In this document: piece by piece, positions 12,301 to 24,300 of the stretch
How positions within the stretch are numbered: position 1 is the stretch's first letter
How the letters are laid out: each line of letters opens with the position of its first letter
Assembly (NCBI GenBank): GCA_943735955.1
Contig: OX030969.1
Span: 237,501 to 301,500, forward strand
Direction of reading: 5' to 3'
From: Piscicola geometra
Taxonomy: Eukaryota > Annelida > Clitellata > Hirudinida > Piscicolidae
Length of the DNA stretch: 64,000 nt
Notes under the pieces: generated by a model
Told to the model about the DNA's origin: nothing
The model's database searches: none
What the model saw: only the letters and a program-made list of their open reading frames with translations
Position numbers and translations under genes: made by a program

Positions 12301-15300
12301 GTGGTGTGGTCATTCTGAGGTGGTGTGGTCATTCTGAGGGGGTGTGGTCATTCTGAGATGTTGTGGTCATTCTGAGATGGTGTGGTCATTCTGAGATGTT
12401 GTGGTCATTCTGAGATGTTGTGCTCATTCTGAGGTGGTGTGGTCATTCTGAGATGGTGTGGTCATTCTGAGATGGTGTGGTCATTCTGAGGTGGTGTGGT
12501 CATTCTGAGATGGTGTGGTCATTCTGAGGTGGTGTGTTCATTCTGAGATGTTGTGCTCATTCTGAGGTGGTGTGGTCATTCTGAGGTGGTGTGCTCATTC
12601 TGAGGTGGTGTGGTCATTCTGAGATGGTGTGGTCATTCTGAGGTGGTGTGGTCATTCTGAGGTGGTGTGGTCATCCTGAGATGGTGTGGTCATTCTGAGG
12701 TGGTGTGGTCATTCTGAGGTGGTGTGGTCATCCTGAGATGGTGTGGTCATTCTAAGATGTTGTGCTCATTCTGAGGTGGTGTGGTCATCCTGAGATGGTG
12801 TGGTCATTCTGAGATGTTGTGCTCATTCTGAGGTGGTGTGGTCATTCTGAGGTAGTGTGGTCATCCTGAGATGGTGTGGTCATTCTGAGATGTTGTGGTC
12901 ATTCTGAGGTGGTGTGGTCATTCTGAGGTGGTGTGTTCATTCTGAGGTGGTGTGGTCATTCTGAGATGGTGTGGTCATTCTGAGTTGGTGTGGTCATTCT
13001 GAGGTTGTGTGGTTATTCTGAGGTGGTTTGGTCATTCTGAGGGGATATGGTCATTCTGAGGTGGTGTGGTCATTCTGAGATGATGTGGTCATTCTAAGAT
13101 GTTGTGCTCATTCTGAGGTGGTGTGGTCATTCTGAGGTGGTGTGGTCATCTTGAGATGGTGTGATCATTCTGAGGTGGTGTGCTCATTCTGAGGTGGTGT
13201 GGTCATTCTGAGATGTTGTGCTCATTCTGAGGTGGTGTGATCATCTGAGGTGGTGTGGTCATTCTGAGATGTTGTGGTCATTCTGAGATGTTGTGCTCAT
13301 TCTGAGGTGGTGTGGTCATTCTGAGATGTTGTGCTCATTCTGAGATCTTGTGGTCATTCTGAGGTGGTGTGGTCATTCTGAGATGGTGTGGTCATTCTGA
13401 GGTGGTGTGGTCATTCTGAGGTGGTGTGGTCATTCTGAGGTGGTGTGCTCATTCTGAGGTGGTGTGGTCATTCTGAGATGGTGTGGTCATTCTGAGATGT
13501 TGTGCTCATTCTGAGGTGGTGTGGTCATTCTGAGGTGGTGTGGTCATTCTGAGTTGGTGTGGTCATTCTGAGGTGGTGTGGTTATTCTGAGGTGGTTTGG
13601 TCATTCTGAGGGGATATGGTCATTCTGAGGTGGTGTGGTCATTCTGAGATGATGTGGTCATTCTGAGGTGGTGTGGTCATTCTGAGGTGGTGTGGTCATT
13701 CTGAGATGGTGTGGTCATTCTGAGGTGGTGTGGTCATTCTGAGATGGTTTAGTCATTCTGAGGTGGTGTGGTCATTCTGAGATGATGTGGTCATTCTGAG
13801 GTGGTGTGGTCATTCTGAGATGGTGTGGTCATTCTGAGATGGTGTGGTCATTCTGAGGTGGTGTGGTCATTCTGAGATGGTTTAGTCATTCTGAGGTGGT
13901 GTGGTCATTCTGAGATGGTGTGCTCATTCTGAGGTGGTGTGGTCATTCTGAGGTGGTGTGGTCATTCTGAGATGTTGTGGTCATTCTGAGGTGGTGTGGT
14001 CATTCTGAGATGTTGTGCTCATTCTGAGATGTTGTGCTCATTCTGAGGTGGTGTGGTCATTCTGAGATGTTGTGCTCATTCTGGGATCTTGTGGTCATTC
14101 TGAGGTGGTGTGGTCATTCTGAGATGGTGTGGTCATTCTGAGGTGGTGTGGTCATTCTGAGATGTTGTGCTCATTCTGAGATGTTGTGCTCATTCTGAGG
14201 TGGTGTGGTCATTCTGAGATGTTGTGCTCATTCTGGGATCTTGTGGTCATTCTGAGGTGGTGTGGTCATTCTGAGATGGTGTGGTCATTCTAAGATGTTG
14301 TGCTCATTCTGAGGTGGTGTGGTCATTCTGAGATGTTGTGCTCATTCTGAGGTGGTGTGGTCATTCTGAGGTGGTGTGGTCATCTTGAGATGGTGTGATC
14401 ATTCTGAGGTGTTGTGCTCATTCTGAGGTGGTGTGGTCATTCTGAGGTGGTGTGGTCATTCTGAGATGTTGGGGTCATTCTGAGGTGGTGTGGTCATTCT
14501 GAGATGTTGTGGTCATTCTGAGATGTTGTGCTCATTCTGAGGTGGTGTGGTCATTCTGAGATGTTGTGCTCATTCTGAGATCTTGTGGTCATTCTGAGGT
14601 GGTGTGGTCATTCTGAGATGGTGTGGTCATTCTGAGATGGTTTAGTCATTCTGAGGTGGTGTGGTCATTCTGAGATGGTGTGCTCATTCTGAGGTGGTGT
14701 GCTCATTCTGAGATTTTGTGCTCATTCTGAGGTGGTGTGGTCATTCTGAGATGGTGTGGTCATTCTGAGGTGGTGTGGTCATTCTGAGATTTTGTGCTCA
14801 TTCTGAGGTGGTGTGGTCATTCTGAGATGGTGTGGTCATTCTGAGGTGGTGTGGTCATTCTGAGGTGGTGTGGTCATCCTGAGATGGTGTGGTCATTCTA
14901 AGATGTTGTGCTCATTCTGAGGTGGTGTGGTCATCCTGAGATGGTGTGGTCATTCTGAGATGTTGTGCTCATTCTGAGGTGGTGTGGTCATTCTGAGGTG
15001 GTGTGGTCATTCTGAGATGATGTGGTCATTCTGAGGTGGTGTGGTCATTCTGAGATGGTGTGGTCATTCTGAGATGGTGTGGTCATTCTGAGGTGGTGTG
15101 GTCATTCTGAGATGGTTTAGTCATTCTGAGGTGGTGTGGTCATTCTGAGATGGTGTGCTCATTCTGAGGTGGTGTGCTCATTCTGAGGTGGTGTGGTCAT
15201 TCTGAGATGTTGTGCTCATTCTGAGATCTTGTGGTCATTCTGAGGTGGTGTGGTCATTCTGAGATGGTGTGGTCATTCTGAGGTGGTGTGGTCATTCTGA

Positions 15301-18300
15301 GATGGTTTAGTCATTCTGAGGTGGTGTGGTCATTCTGAGATGGTGTGGTCATCCTGAGATGGTGTGGTCATTCTGAGGTGGTGTGGTCATTCTGAGGTGG
15401 TGTGGTCATCCTGAGATGGTGTGGTCATTCTAAGATGTTGTGCTCATTCTGAGGTGGTGTGGTCATCCTGAGATGGTGTGGTCATTCTGAGATGTTGTGC
15501 TCATTCTGAGGTGGTGTGGTCATTCTGAGGTAGTGTGGTCATCCTGAGATGGTGTGGTCATTCTGAGATGTTGTGGTCATTCTGAGGTGGTGTGGTCATT
15601 CTGAGGTGGTGTGTTCATTCTGAGGTGGTGTGGTCATTCTGAGATGGTGTGGTCATTCTGAGTTGGTGTGGTCATTCTGAGGTGGTGTGGTTATTCTGAG
15701 GTGGTTTGGTCATTCTGAGGGGATATGGTCATTCTGAGGTGGTGTGGTCATTCTGAGATGATGTGGTCATTCTGAGGTGGTGTGTTCATTCTGAGATGTT
15801 GTGCTCATTCTGAGGTGGTGTGGTCATTCTGAGGTGGTGTGCTCATTCTGAGGTGGTGTGGTCATTCTGAGATGGTGGGGTCATTCTGAGGTGGTGTGGT
15901 CATTCTGAGGTGGTGTGGTCATCCTGAGATGGTGTGGTCATTCTGAGGTGGTGTGGTCATTCTGAGGTGGTGTGGTCATCCTGAGATGGTGTGGTCATTC
16001 TAAGATGTTGTGCTCATTCTGAGGTGGTGTGGTCATCCTGAGATGGTGTGGTCATTCTGAGATGTTGTGCTCATTCTGAGGTGGTGTGGTCATTCTGAGG
16101 TAGTGTGGTCATCCTGAGATGGTGTGGTCATTCTGAGATGTTTTGGTCATTCTGAGGTGGTGTGGTCATTCTGAGGTGGTGTGTTCATTCTGAGGTGGTG
16201 TGGTCATTCTGAGATGGTGTGGTCATTCTGAGTTGGTGTGGTCATTCTGAGGTGGTGTGGTTATTCTGAGGTGGTTTGGTCATTCTGAGGGGATATGGTC
16301 ATTCTGAGGTGGTGTGGTCATTCTGAGATGATGTGGTCATTCTGAGGTGGTGTGGTCATTCTGAGGTGGTGTGGTCATTCTGAGATGGTGTGGTCATTCT
16401 GAGATGGTGTGGTCATTCTGAGGTGGTGTGGTCATTCTGAGATGGTTTAGTCATTCTGAGGTGGTGTGGTCATTCTGAGATGGTGTGCTCATTCTGAGGT
16501 GGTGTGGTCATTCTGAGGTGGTGTGGTCATTCTGAGATGATGTGGTCATTCTGAGGTGGTGTGGTCATTCTGAGATGGTGTGGTCATTCTGAGATGGTGT
16601 GGTCATTCTGAGGTGGTGTGGTCATTCTGAGATGGTTTAGTCATTCTGAGGTGGTGTGGTCATTCTGAGATGGTGTGCTCATTCTGAGGTGGTGTGCTCA
16701 TTCTGAGGTGGTGTGGTCATTCTGAGATGTTGTGCTCATTCTGAGATCTTGTGGTCATTCTGAGGTGGTGTGGTCATTCTGAGATGGTGTGGTCATTCTG
16801 AGGTGGTGTGGTCATTCTGAGGTGGTGTGGTCATTCTGAGGTGGTGTGCTCATTCTGAGGTGGTGTGGTCATTCTGAGATGGTGTGGTCATTCTGAGATG
16901 TTGTGCTCATTCTGAGGTGGTGTGGTCATTCTGAGGTGGTGTGGTCATTCTGAGATGGTGTGGTCATTCTGAGGTGGTGTGGTCATTCTGAGATTTTGTG
17001 CTCATTCTGAGGTGGTGTGGTCATTCTGAGATGGTGTGGTCATTCTGAGGTGGTGTGGTCATTCTGAGGTGGTGTGGTCATCCTGAGATGGTGTGGTCAT
17101 TCTAAGATGTTGTGCTCATTCTGAGGTGGTGTGGTCATCCTGAGATGGTGTGGTCATTCTGAGATGGTGTGCTCATTCTGAGGTGGTGTGGTCATTCTGA
17201 GGTGGTGTGGTCATTCTGAGATGATGTGGTCATTCTGAGGTGGTGTGGTCATTCTGAGATGGTGTGGTCATTCTGAGATGGTGTGGTCATTCTGAGGTGG
17301 TGTGGTCATTCTGAGATGGTTTAGTCATTCTGAGGTGGTGTGGTCATTCTGAGATGGTGTGCTCATTCTGAGGTGGTGTGCTCATTCTGAGATTTTGTGC
17401 TCATTCTGAGGTGGTGTGGTCATTCTGAGATGGTGTGGTCATTCTGAGGTGGTGTGGTCATTCTGAGATTTTGTGCTCATTCTGAGGTGGTGTGGTCATT
17501 CTGAGATGGTGTGGTCATTCTGAGGTGGTGTGGTCATTCTGAGGTGGTGTGGTCATCCTGAGATGGTGTGGTCATTCTAAGATGTTGTGCTCATTCTGAG
17601 GTGGTGTGGTCATCCTGAGATGGTGTGGTCATTCTGAGATGTTGTGCTCATTCTGAGGTGGTGTGGTCATTCTGAGGTAGTGTGGTCATCCTGAGATGGT
17701 GTGGTCATTCTGAGATGTTTTGGTCATTCTGAGGTGGTGTGGTCATTCTGAGGTGGTGTGTTCATTCTGAGGTGGTGTGGTCATTCTGAGATGGTGTGGT
17801 CATTCTGAGTTGGTGTGGTCATTCTGAGGTGGTGTGGTTATTCTGAGGTGGTTTGGTCATTCTGAGGGGATATGGTCATTCTGAGGTGGTGTGGTCATTC
17901 TGAGATGATGTGGTCATTCTGAGGTGGTGTGGTCATTCTGAGGTGGTGTGGTCATTCTGAGATGGTGTGGTCATTCTGAGATGGTGTGGTCATTCTGAGG
18001 TGGTGTGGTCATTCTGAGATGGTTTAGTCATTCTGAGGTGGTGTGGTCATTCTGAGATGGTGTGCTCATTCTGAGGTGGTGTGGTCATTCTGAGATGGTG
18101 TGCTCATTCTGAGGTGGTGTGCTCATTCTGAGGTGGTGTGGTCATTCTGAGATGTTGTGCTCATTCTGAGATCTTGTGGTCATTCTGAGGTGGTGTGGTC
18201 ATTCTGAGATGGTGTGGTCATTCTGAGTTGGTGTGGTCATTCTGAGGTGGTGTGGTTATTCTGAGGTGGTTTGGTCATTCTGAGGGGATATGGTCATTCT

Positions 18301-21300
18301 GAGGTGGTGTGGTCATTCTGAGATGATGTGGTCATTCTGAGGTGGTGTGGTCATTCTGAGGTGGTGTGGTCATTCTGAGATGGTGTGGTCATTCTGAGAT
18401 GGTGTGGTCATTCTGAGGTGGTGTGGTCATTCTGAGATGGTTTAGTCATTCTGAGGTGGTGTGGTCATTCTGAGATGGTGTGCTCATTCTGAGGTGGTGT
18501 GGTCATTCTGAGGTGGTGTGGTCATTCTGAGATGATGTGGTCATTCTGAGGTGGTGTGGTCATTCTGAGATGGTGTGGTCATTCTGAGATGGTGTGGTCA
18601 TTCTGAGGTGGTGTGGTCATTCTGAGATGGTTTAGTCATTCTGAGGTGGTGTGGTCATTCTGAGATGGTGTGCTCATTCTGAGGTGGTGTGCTCATTCTG
18701 AGATTTTGTGCTCATTCTGAGGTGGTGTGGTCATTCTGAGATGGTGTGGTCATTCTGAGGTGGTGTGGTCATTCTGAGATTTTGTGCTCATTCTGAGGTG
18801 GTGTGGTCATTCTGAGATGGTGTGGTCATTCTGAGGTGGTGTGGTCATTCTGAGGTGGTGTGGTCATCCTGAGATGGTGTGGTCATTCTAAGATGTTGTG
18901 CTCATTCTGAGGTGGTGTGGTCATCCTGAGATGGTGTGGTCATTCTGAGATGTTGTGCTCATTCTGAGGTGGTGTGGTCATTCTGAGGTAGTGTGGTCAT
19001 CCTGAGATGGTGTGGTCATTCTGAGATGTTTTGGTCATTCTGAGGTGGTGTGGTCATTCTGAGGTGGTGTGGTCATTCTGAGATGATGTGGTCATTCTGA
19101 GGTGGTGTGGTCATTCTGAGATGGTGTGGTCATTCTGAGATGGTGTGGTCATTCTGAGGTGGTGTGGTCATTCTGAGATGGTTTAGTCATTCTGAGGTGG
19201 TGTGGTCATTCTGAGATGGTGTGCTCATTCTGAGGTGGTGTGCTCATTCTGAGATTTTGTGCTCATTCTGAGGTGGTGTGGTCATTCTGAGATGGTGTGG
19301 TCATTCTGAGGTGGTGTGGTCATTCTGAGGTAGTGTGGTCATCCTGAGATGGTGTGGTCATTCTGAGATGTTTTGGTCATTCTGAGGTGGTGTGGTCATT
19401 CTGAGATGATGTGGTCATTCTGAGGTGGTGTGGTCATTCTGAGATGGTGTGGTCATTCTGAGATGGTGTGGTCATTCTGAGGTGGTGTGGTCATTCTGAG
19501 ATGGTTTAGTCATTCTGAGGTGGTGTGGTCATTCTGAGATGGTGTGCTCATTCTGAGGTGGTGTGCTCATTCTGAGATTTTGTGCTCATTCTGAGGTGGT
19601 GTGGTCATTCTGAGATGGTGTGGTCATTCTGAGGTGGTGTGGTCATTCTGAGATTTTGTGCTCATTCTGAGGTGGTGTGGTCATTCTGAGATGGTGTGGT
19701 CATTCTGAGGTGGTGTGGTCATTCTGAGGTGGTGTGGTCATCCTGAGATGGTGTGGTCATTCTAAGATGTTGTGCTCATTCTGAGGTGGTGTGGTCATCC
19801 TGAGATGGTGTGGTCATTCTGAGATGTTGTGCTCATTCTGAGGTGGTGTGGTCATTCTGAGGTAGTGTGGTCATCCTGAGATGGTGTGGTCATTCTGAGA
19901 TGTTGTGCTCATTCTGAGGTGGTGTGGTCATTCTGAGGTGGTGTGGTCATTCTAAGATGTTGTGCTCATTCTGAGGTGGTGTGGTCATCCTGAGATGGTG
20001 TGGTCATTCTGAGATGTTGTGCTCATTCTGAGGTGGTGTGGTCATCCTGAGATGGTGTGGTCATTCTGAGATGTTGTGCTCATTCTGAGGTGGTGTGGTC
20101 ATTCTGAGGTGGTGTGGTCATTCTGAGATGATGTGGTCATTCTGAGGTGGTGTGGTCATTCTGAGATGGTGTGGTCATTCTGAGATGGTGTGGTCATTCT
20201 GAGGTGGTGTGGTCATTCTGAGATGGTTTAGTCATTCTGAGGTGGTGTGGTCATTCTGAGATGGTGTGCTCATTCTGAGGTGGTGTGCTCATTCTGAGAT
20301 TTTGTGCTCATTCTGAGGTGGTGTGGTCATTCTGAGATGGTGTGGTCATTCTGAGGTGGTGTGGTCATTCTGAGATTTTGTGCTCATTCTGAGGTGGTGT
20401 GGTCATTCTGAGATGGTGTGGTCATTCTGAGGTGGTGTGGTCATTCTGAGGTGGTGTGGTCATCCTGAGATGGTGTGGTCATTCTAAGATGTTGTGCTCA
20501 TTCTGAGGTGGTGTGGTCATCCTGAGATGGTGTGGTCATTCTGAGATGTTGTGCTCATTCTGAGGTGGTGTGGTCATTCTGAGGTAGTGTGGTCATCCTG
20601 AGATGGTGTGGTCATTCTGAGATGTTTTGGTCATTCTGAGGTGGTGTGGTCATTCTGAGATGATGTGGTCATTCTGAGGTGGTGTGGTCATTCTGAGATG
20701 GTGTGGTCATTCTGAGATGGTGTGGTCATTCTGAGGTGGTGTGGTCATTCTGAGATGGTTTAGTCATTCTGAGGTGGTGTGGTCATTCTGAGATGGTGTG
20801 CTCATTCTGAGGTGGTGTGCTCATTCTGAGATTTTGTGCTCATTCTGAGGTGGTGTGGTCATTCTGAGATGGTGTGGTCATTCTGAGGTGGTGTGGTCAT
20901 TCTGAGATTTTGTGCTCATTCTGAGGTGGTGTGGTCATTCTGAGATGGTGTGGTCATTCTGAGGTGGTGTGGTCATTCTGAGGTGGTGTGGTCATCCTGA
21001 GATGGTGTGGTCATTCTAAGATGTTGTGCTCATTCTGAGGTGGTGTGGTCATCCTGAGATGGTGTGGTCATTCTGAGATGTTGTGCTCATTCTGAGGTGG
21101 TGTGGTCATTCTGAGGTAGTGTGGTCATCCTGAGATGGTGTGGTCATTCTGAGATGTTGTGCTCATTCTGAGGTGGTGTGGTCATTCTGAGGTGGTGTGG
21201 TCATCCTGAGATGGTGTGGTCATTCTAAGATGTTGTGCTCATTCTGAGGTGGTGTGGTCATCCTGAGATGGTGTGGTCATTCTGAGATGTTGTGCTCATT

Positions 21301-24300
21301 CTGAGGTGGTGTGGTCATTCTGAGGTGGTGTGGTCATTCTGAGATGATGTGGTCATTCTGAGGTGGTGTGGTCATTCTGAGATGGTGTGGTCATTCTGAG
21401 ATGGTGTGGTCATTCTGAGGTGGTGTGGTCATTCTGAGATGGTTTAGTCATTCTGAGGTGGTGTGGTCATTCTGAGATGGTGTGCTCATTCTGAGGTGGT
21501 GTGCTCATTCTGAGATTTTGTGCTCATTCTGAGGTGGTGTGGTCATTCTGAGATGGTGTGGTCATTCTGAGGTGGTGTGGTCATTCTGAGATTTTGTGCT
21601 CATTCTGAGGTGGTGTGGTCATTCTGAGATGGTGTGGTCATTCTGAGGTGGTGTGGTCATTCTGAGGTGGTGTGGTCATCCTGAGATGGTGTGGTCATTC
21701 TAAGATGTTGTGCTCATTCTGAGGTGGTGTGGTCATCCTGAGATGGTGTGGTCATTCTGAGATGTTGTGCTCATTCTGAGGTGGTGTGGTCATTCTGAGG
21801 TAGTGTGGTCATCCTGAGATGGTGTGGTCATTCTGAGATGTTTTGGTCATTCTGAGGTGGTGTGGTCATTCTGAGGTGGTGTGGTCATTCTGAGATGATG
21901 TGGTCATTCTGAGGTGGTGTGGTCATTCTGAGATGGTGTGGTCATTCTGAGATGGTGTGGTCATTCTGAGGTGGTGTGGTCATTCTGAGATGGTTTAGTC
22001 ATTCTGAGGTGGTGTGGTCATTCTGAGATGGTGTGCTCATTCTGAGGTGGTGTGCTCATTCTGAGATTTTGTGCTCATTCTGAGGTGGTGTGGTCATTCT
22101 GAGATGGTGTGGTCATTCTGAGGTGGTGTGGTCATTCTGAGATTTTGTGCTCATTCTGAGGTGGTGTGGTCATTCTGAGATGGTGTGGTCATTCTGAGGT
22201 GGTGTGGTCATTCTGAGGTGGTGTGGTCATCCTGAGATGGTGTGGTCATTCTAAGATGTTGTGCTCATTCTGAGGTGGTGTGGTCATCCTGAGATGGTGT
22301 GGTCATTCTGAGATGTTGTGCTCATTCTGAGGTGGTGTGGTCATTCTGAGGTAGTGTGGTCATCCTGAGATGGTGTGGTCATTCTGAGATGTTTTGGTCA
22401 TTCTGAGGTGGTGTGGTCATTCTGAGGTGGTGTGTTCATTCTGAGGTGGTGTGGTCATTCTGAGATGGTGTGGTCATTCTGAGTTGGTGTGGTCATTCTG
22501 AGGTGGTGTGGTTATTCTGAGGTGGTTTGGTCATTCTGAGGGGATATGGTCATTCTGAGGTGGTGTGGTCATTCTGAGATGATGTGGTCATTCTGAGGTG
22601 GTGTGGTCATTCTGAGGTGGTGTGGTCATTCTGAGATGGTGTGGTCATTCTGAGATGGTGTGGTCATTCTGAGGTGGTGTGGTCATTCTGAGATGGTTTA
22701 GTCATTCTGAGGTGGTGTGGTCATTCTGAGATGGTGTGCTCATTCTGAGGTGGTGTGGTCATTCTGAGATGGTGTGCTCATTCTGAGGTGGTGTGCTCAT
22801 TCTGAGGTGGTGTGGTCATTCTGAGATGTTGTGCTCATTCTGAGATCTTGTGGTCATTCTGAGGTGGTGTGGTCATTCTGAGATGGTGTGGTCATTCTGA
22901 GTTGGTGTGGTCATTCTGAGGTGGTGTGGTTATTCTGAGGTGGTTTGGTCATTCTGAGGGGATATGGTCATTCTGAGGTGGTGTGGTCATTCTGAGATGA
23001 TGTGGTCATTCTGAGGTGGTGTGGTCATTCTGAGGTGGTGTGGTCATTCTGAGATGGTGTGGTCATTCTGAGATGGTGTGGTCATTCTGAGGTGGTGTGG
23101 TCATTCTGAGATGGTTTAGTCATTCTGAGGTGGTGTGGTCATTCTGAGATGGTGTGCTCATTCTGAGGTGGTGTGGTCATTCTGAGGTGGTGTGGTCATT
23201 CTGAGATGATGTGGTCATTCTGAGGTGGTGTGGTCATTCTGAGATGGTGTGGTCATTCTGAGATGGTGTGGTCATTCTGAGGTGGTGTGGTCATTCTGAG
23301 ATGGTTTAGTCATTCTGAGGTGGTGTGGTCTTTCTGAGATGGTGTGCTCATTCTGAGGTGGTGTGCTCATTCTGAGATTTTGTGCTCATTCTGAGGTGGT
23401 GTGGTCATTCTGAGATGGTGTGGTCATTCTGAGGTGGTGTGGTCATTCTGAGATTTTGTGCTCATTCTGAGGTGGTGTGGTCATTCTGAGATGGTGTGGT
23501 CATTCTGAGGTGGTGTGGTCATTCTGAGGTGGTGTGGTCATCCTGAGATGGTGTGGTCATTCTAAGATGTTGTGCTCATTCTGAGGTGGTGTGGTCATCC
23601 TGAGATGGTGTGGTCATTCTGAGATGTTGTGCTCATTCTGAGGTGGTGTGGTCATTCTGAGGTGGTGTGGTCATTCTGAGATGATGTGGTCATTCTGAGG
23701 TGGTGTGGTCATTCTGAGATGGTGTGGTCATTCTGAGATGGTGTGGTCATTCTGAGGTGGTGTGGTCATTCTGAGATGGTTTAGTCATTCTGAGGTGGTG
23801 TGGTCATTCTGAGATGGTGTGCTCATTCTGAGGTGGTGTGCTCATTCTGAGGTGGTGTGGTCATTCTGAGATGTTGTGCTCATTCTGAGATCTTGTGGTC
23901 ATTCTGAGGTGGTGTGGTCATTCTGAGATGGTGTGGTCATTCTGAGGTGGTGTGGTCATTCTGAGATGGTTTAGTCATTCTGAGGTGGTGTGGTCATTCT
24001 GAGATGGTGTGGTCATCCTGAGATGGTGTGGTCATTCTGAGGTGGTGTGGTCATTCTGAGGTGGTGTGGTCATCCTGAGATGGTGTGGTCATTCTAAGAT
24101 GTTGTGCTCATTCTGAGGTGGTGTGGTCATCCTGAGATGGTGTGGTCATTCTGAGATGTTGTGCTCATTCTGAGGTGGTGTGGTCATTCTGAGGTAGTGT
24201 GGTCATCCTGAGATGGTGTGGTCATTCTGAGATGTTGTGGTCATTCTGAGGTGGTGTGGTCATTCTGAGGTGGTGTGTTCATTCTGAGGTGGTGTGGTCA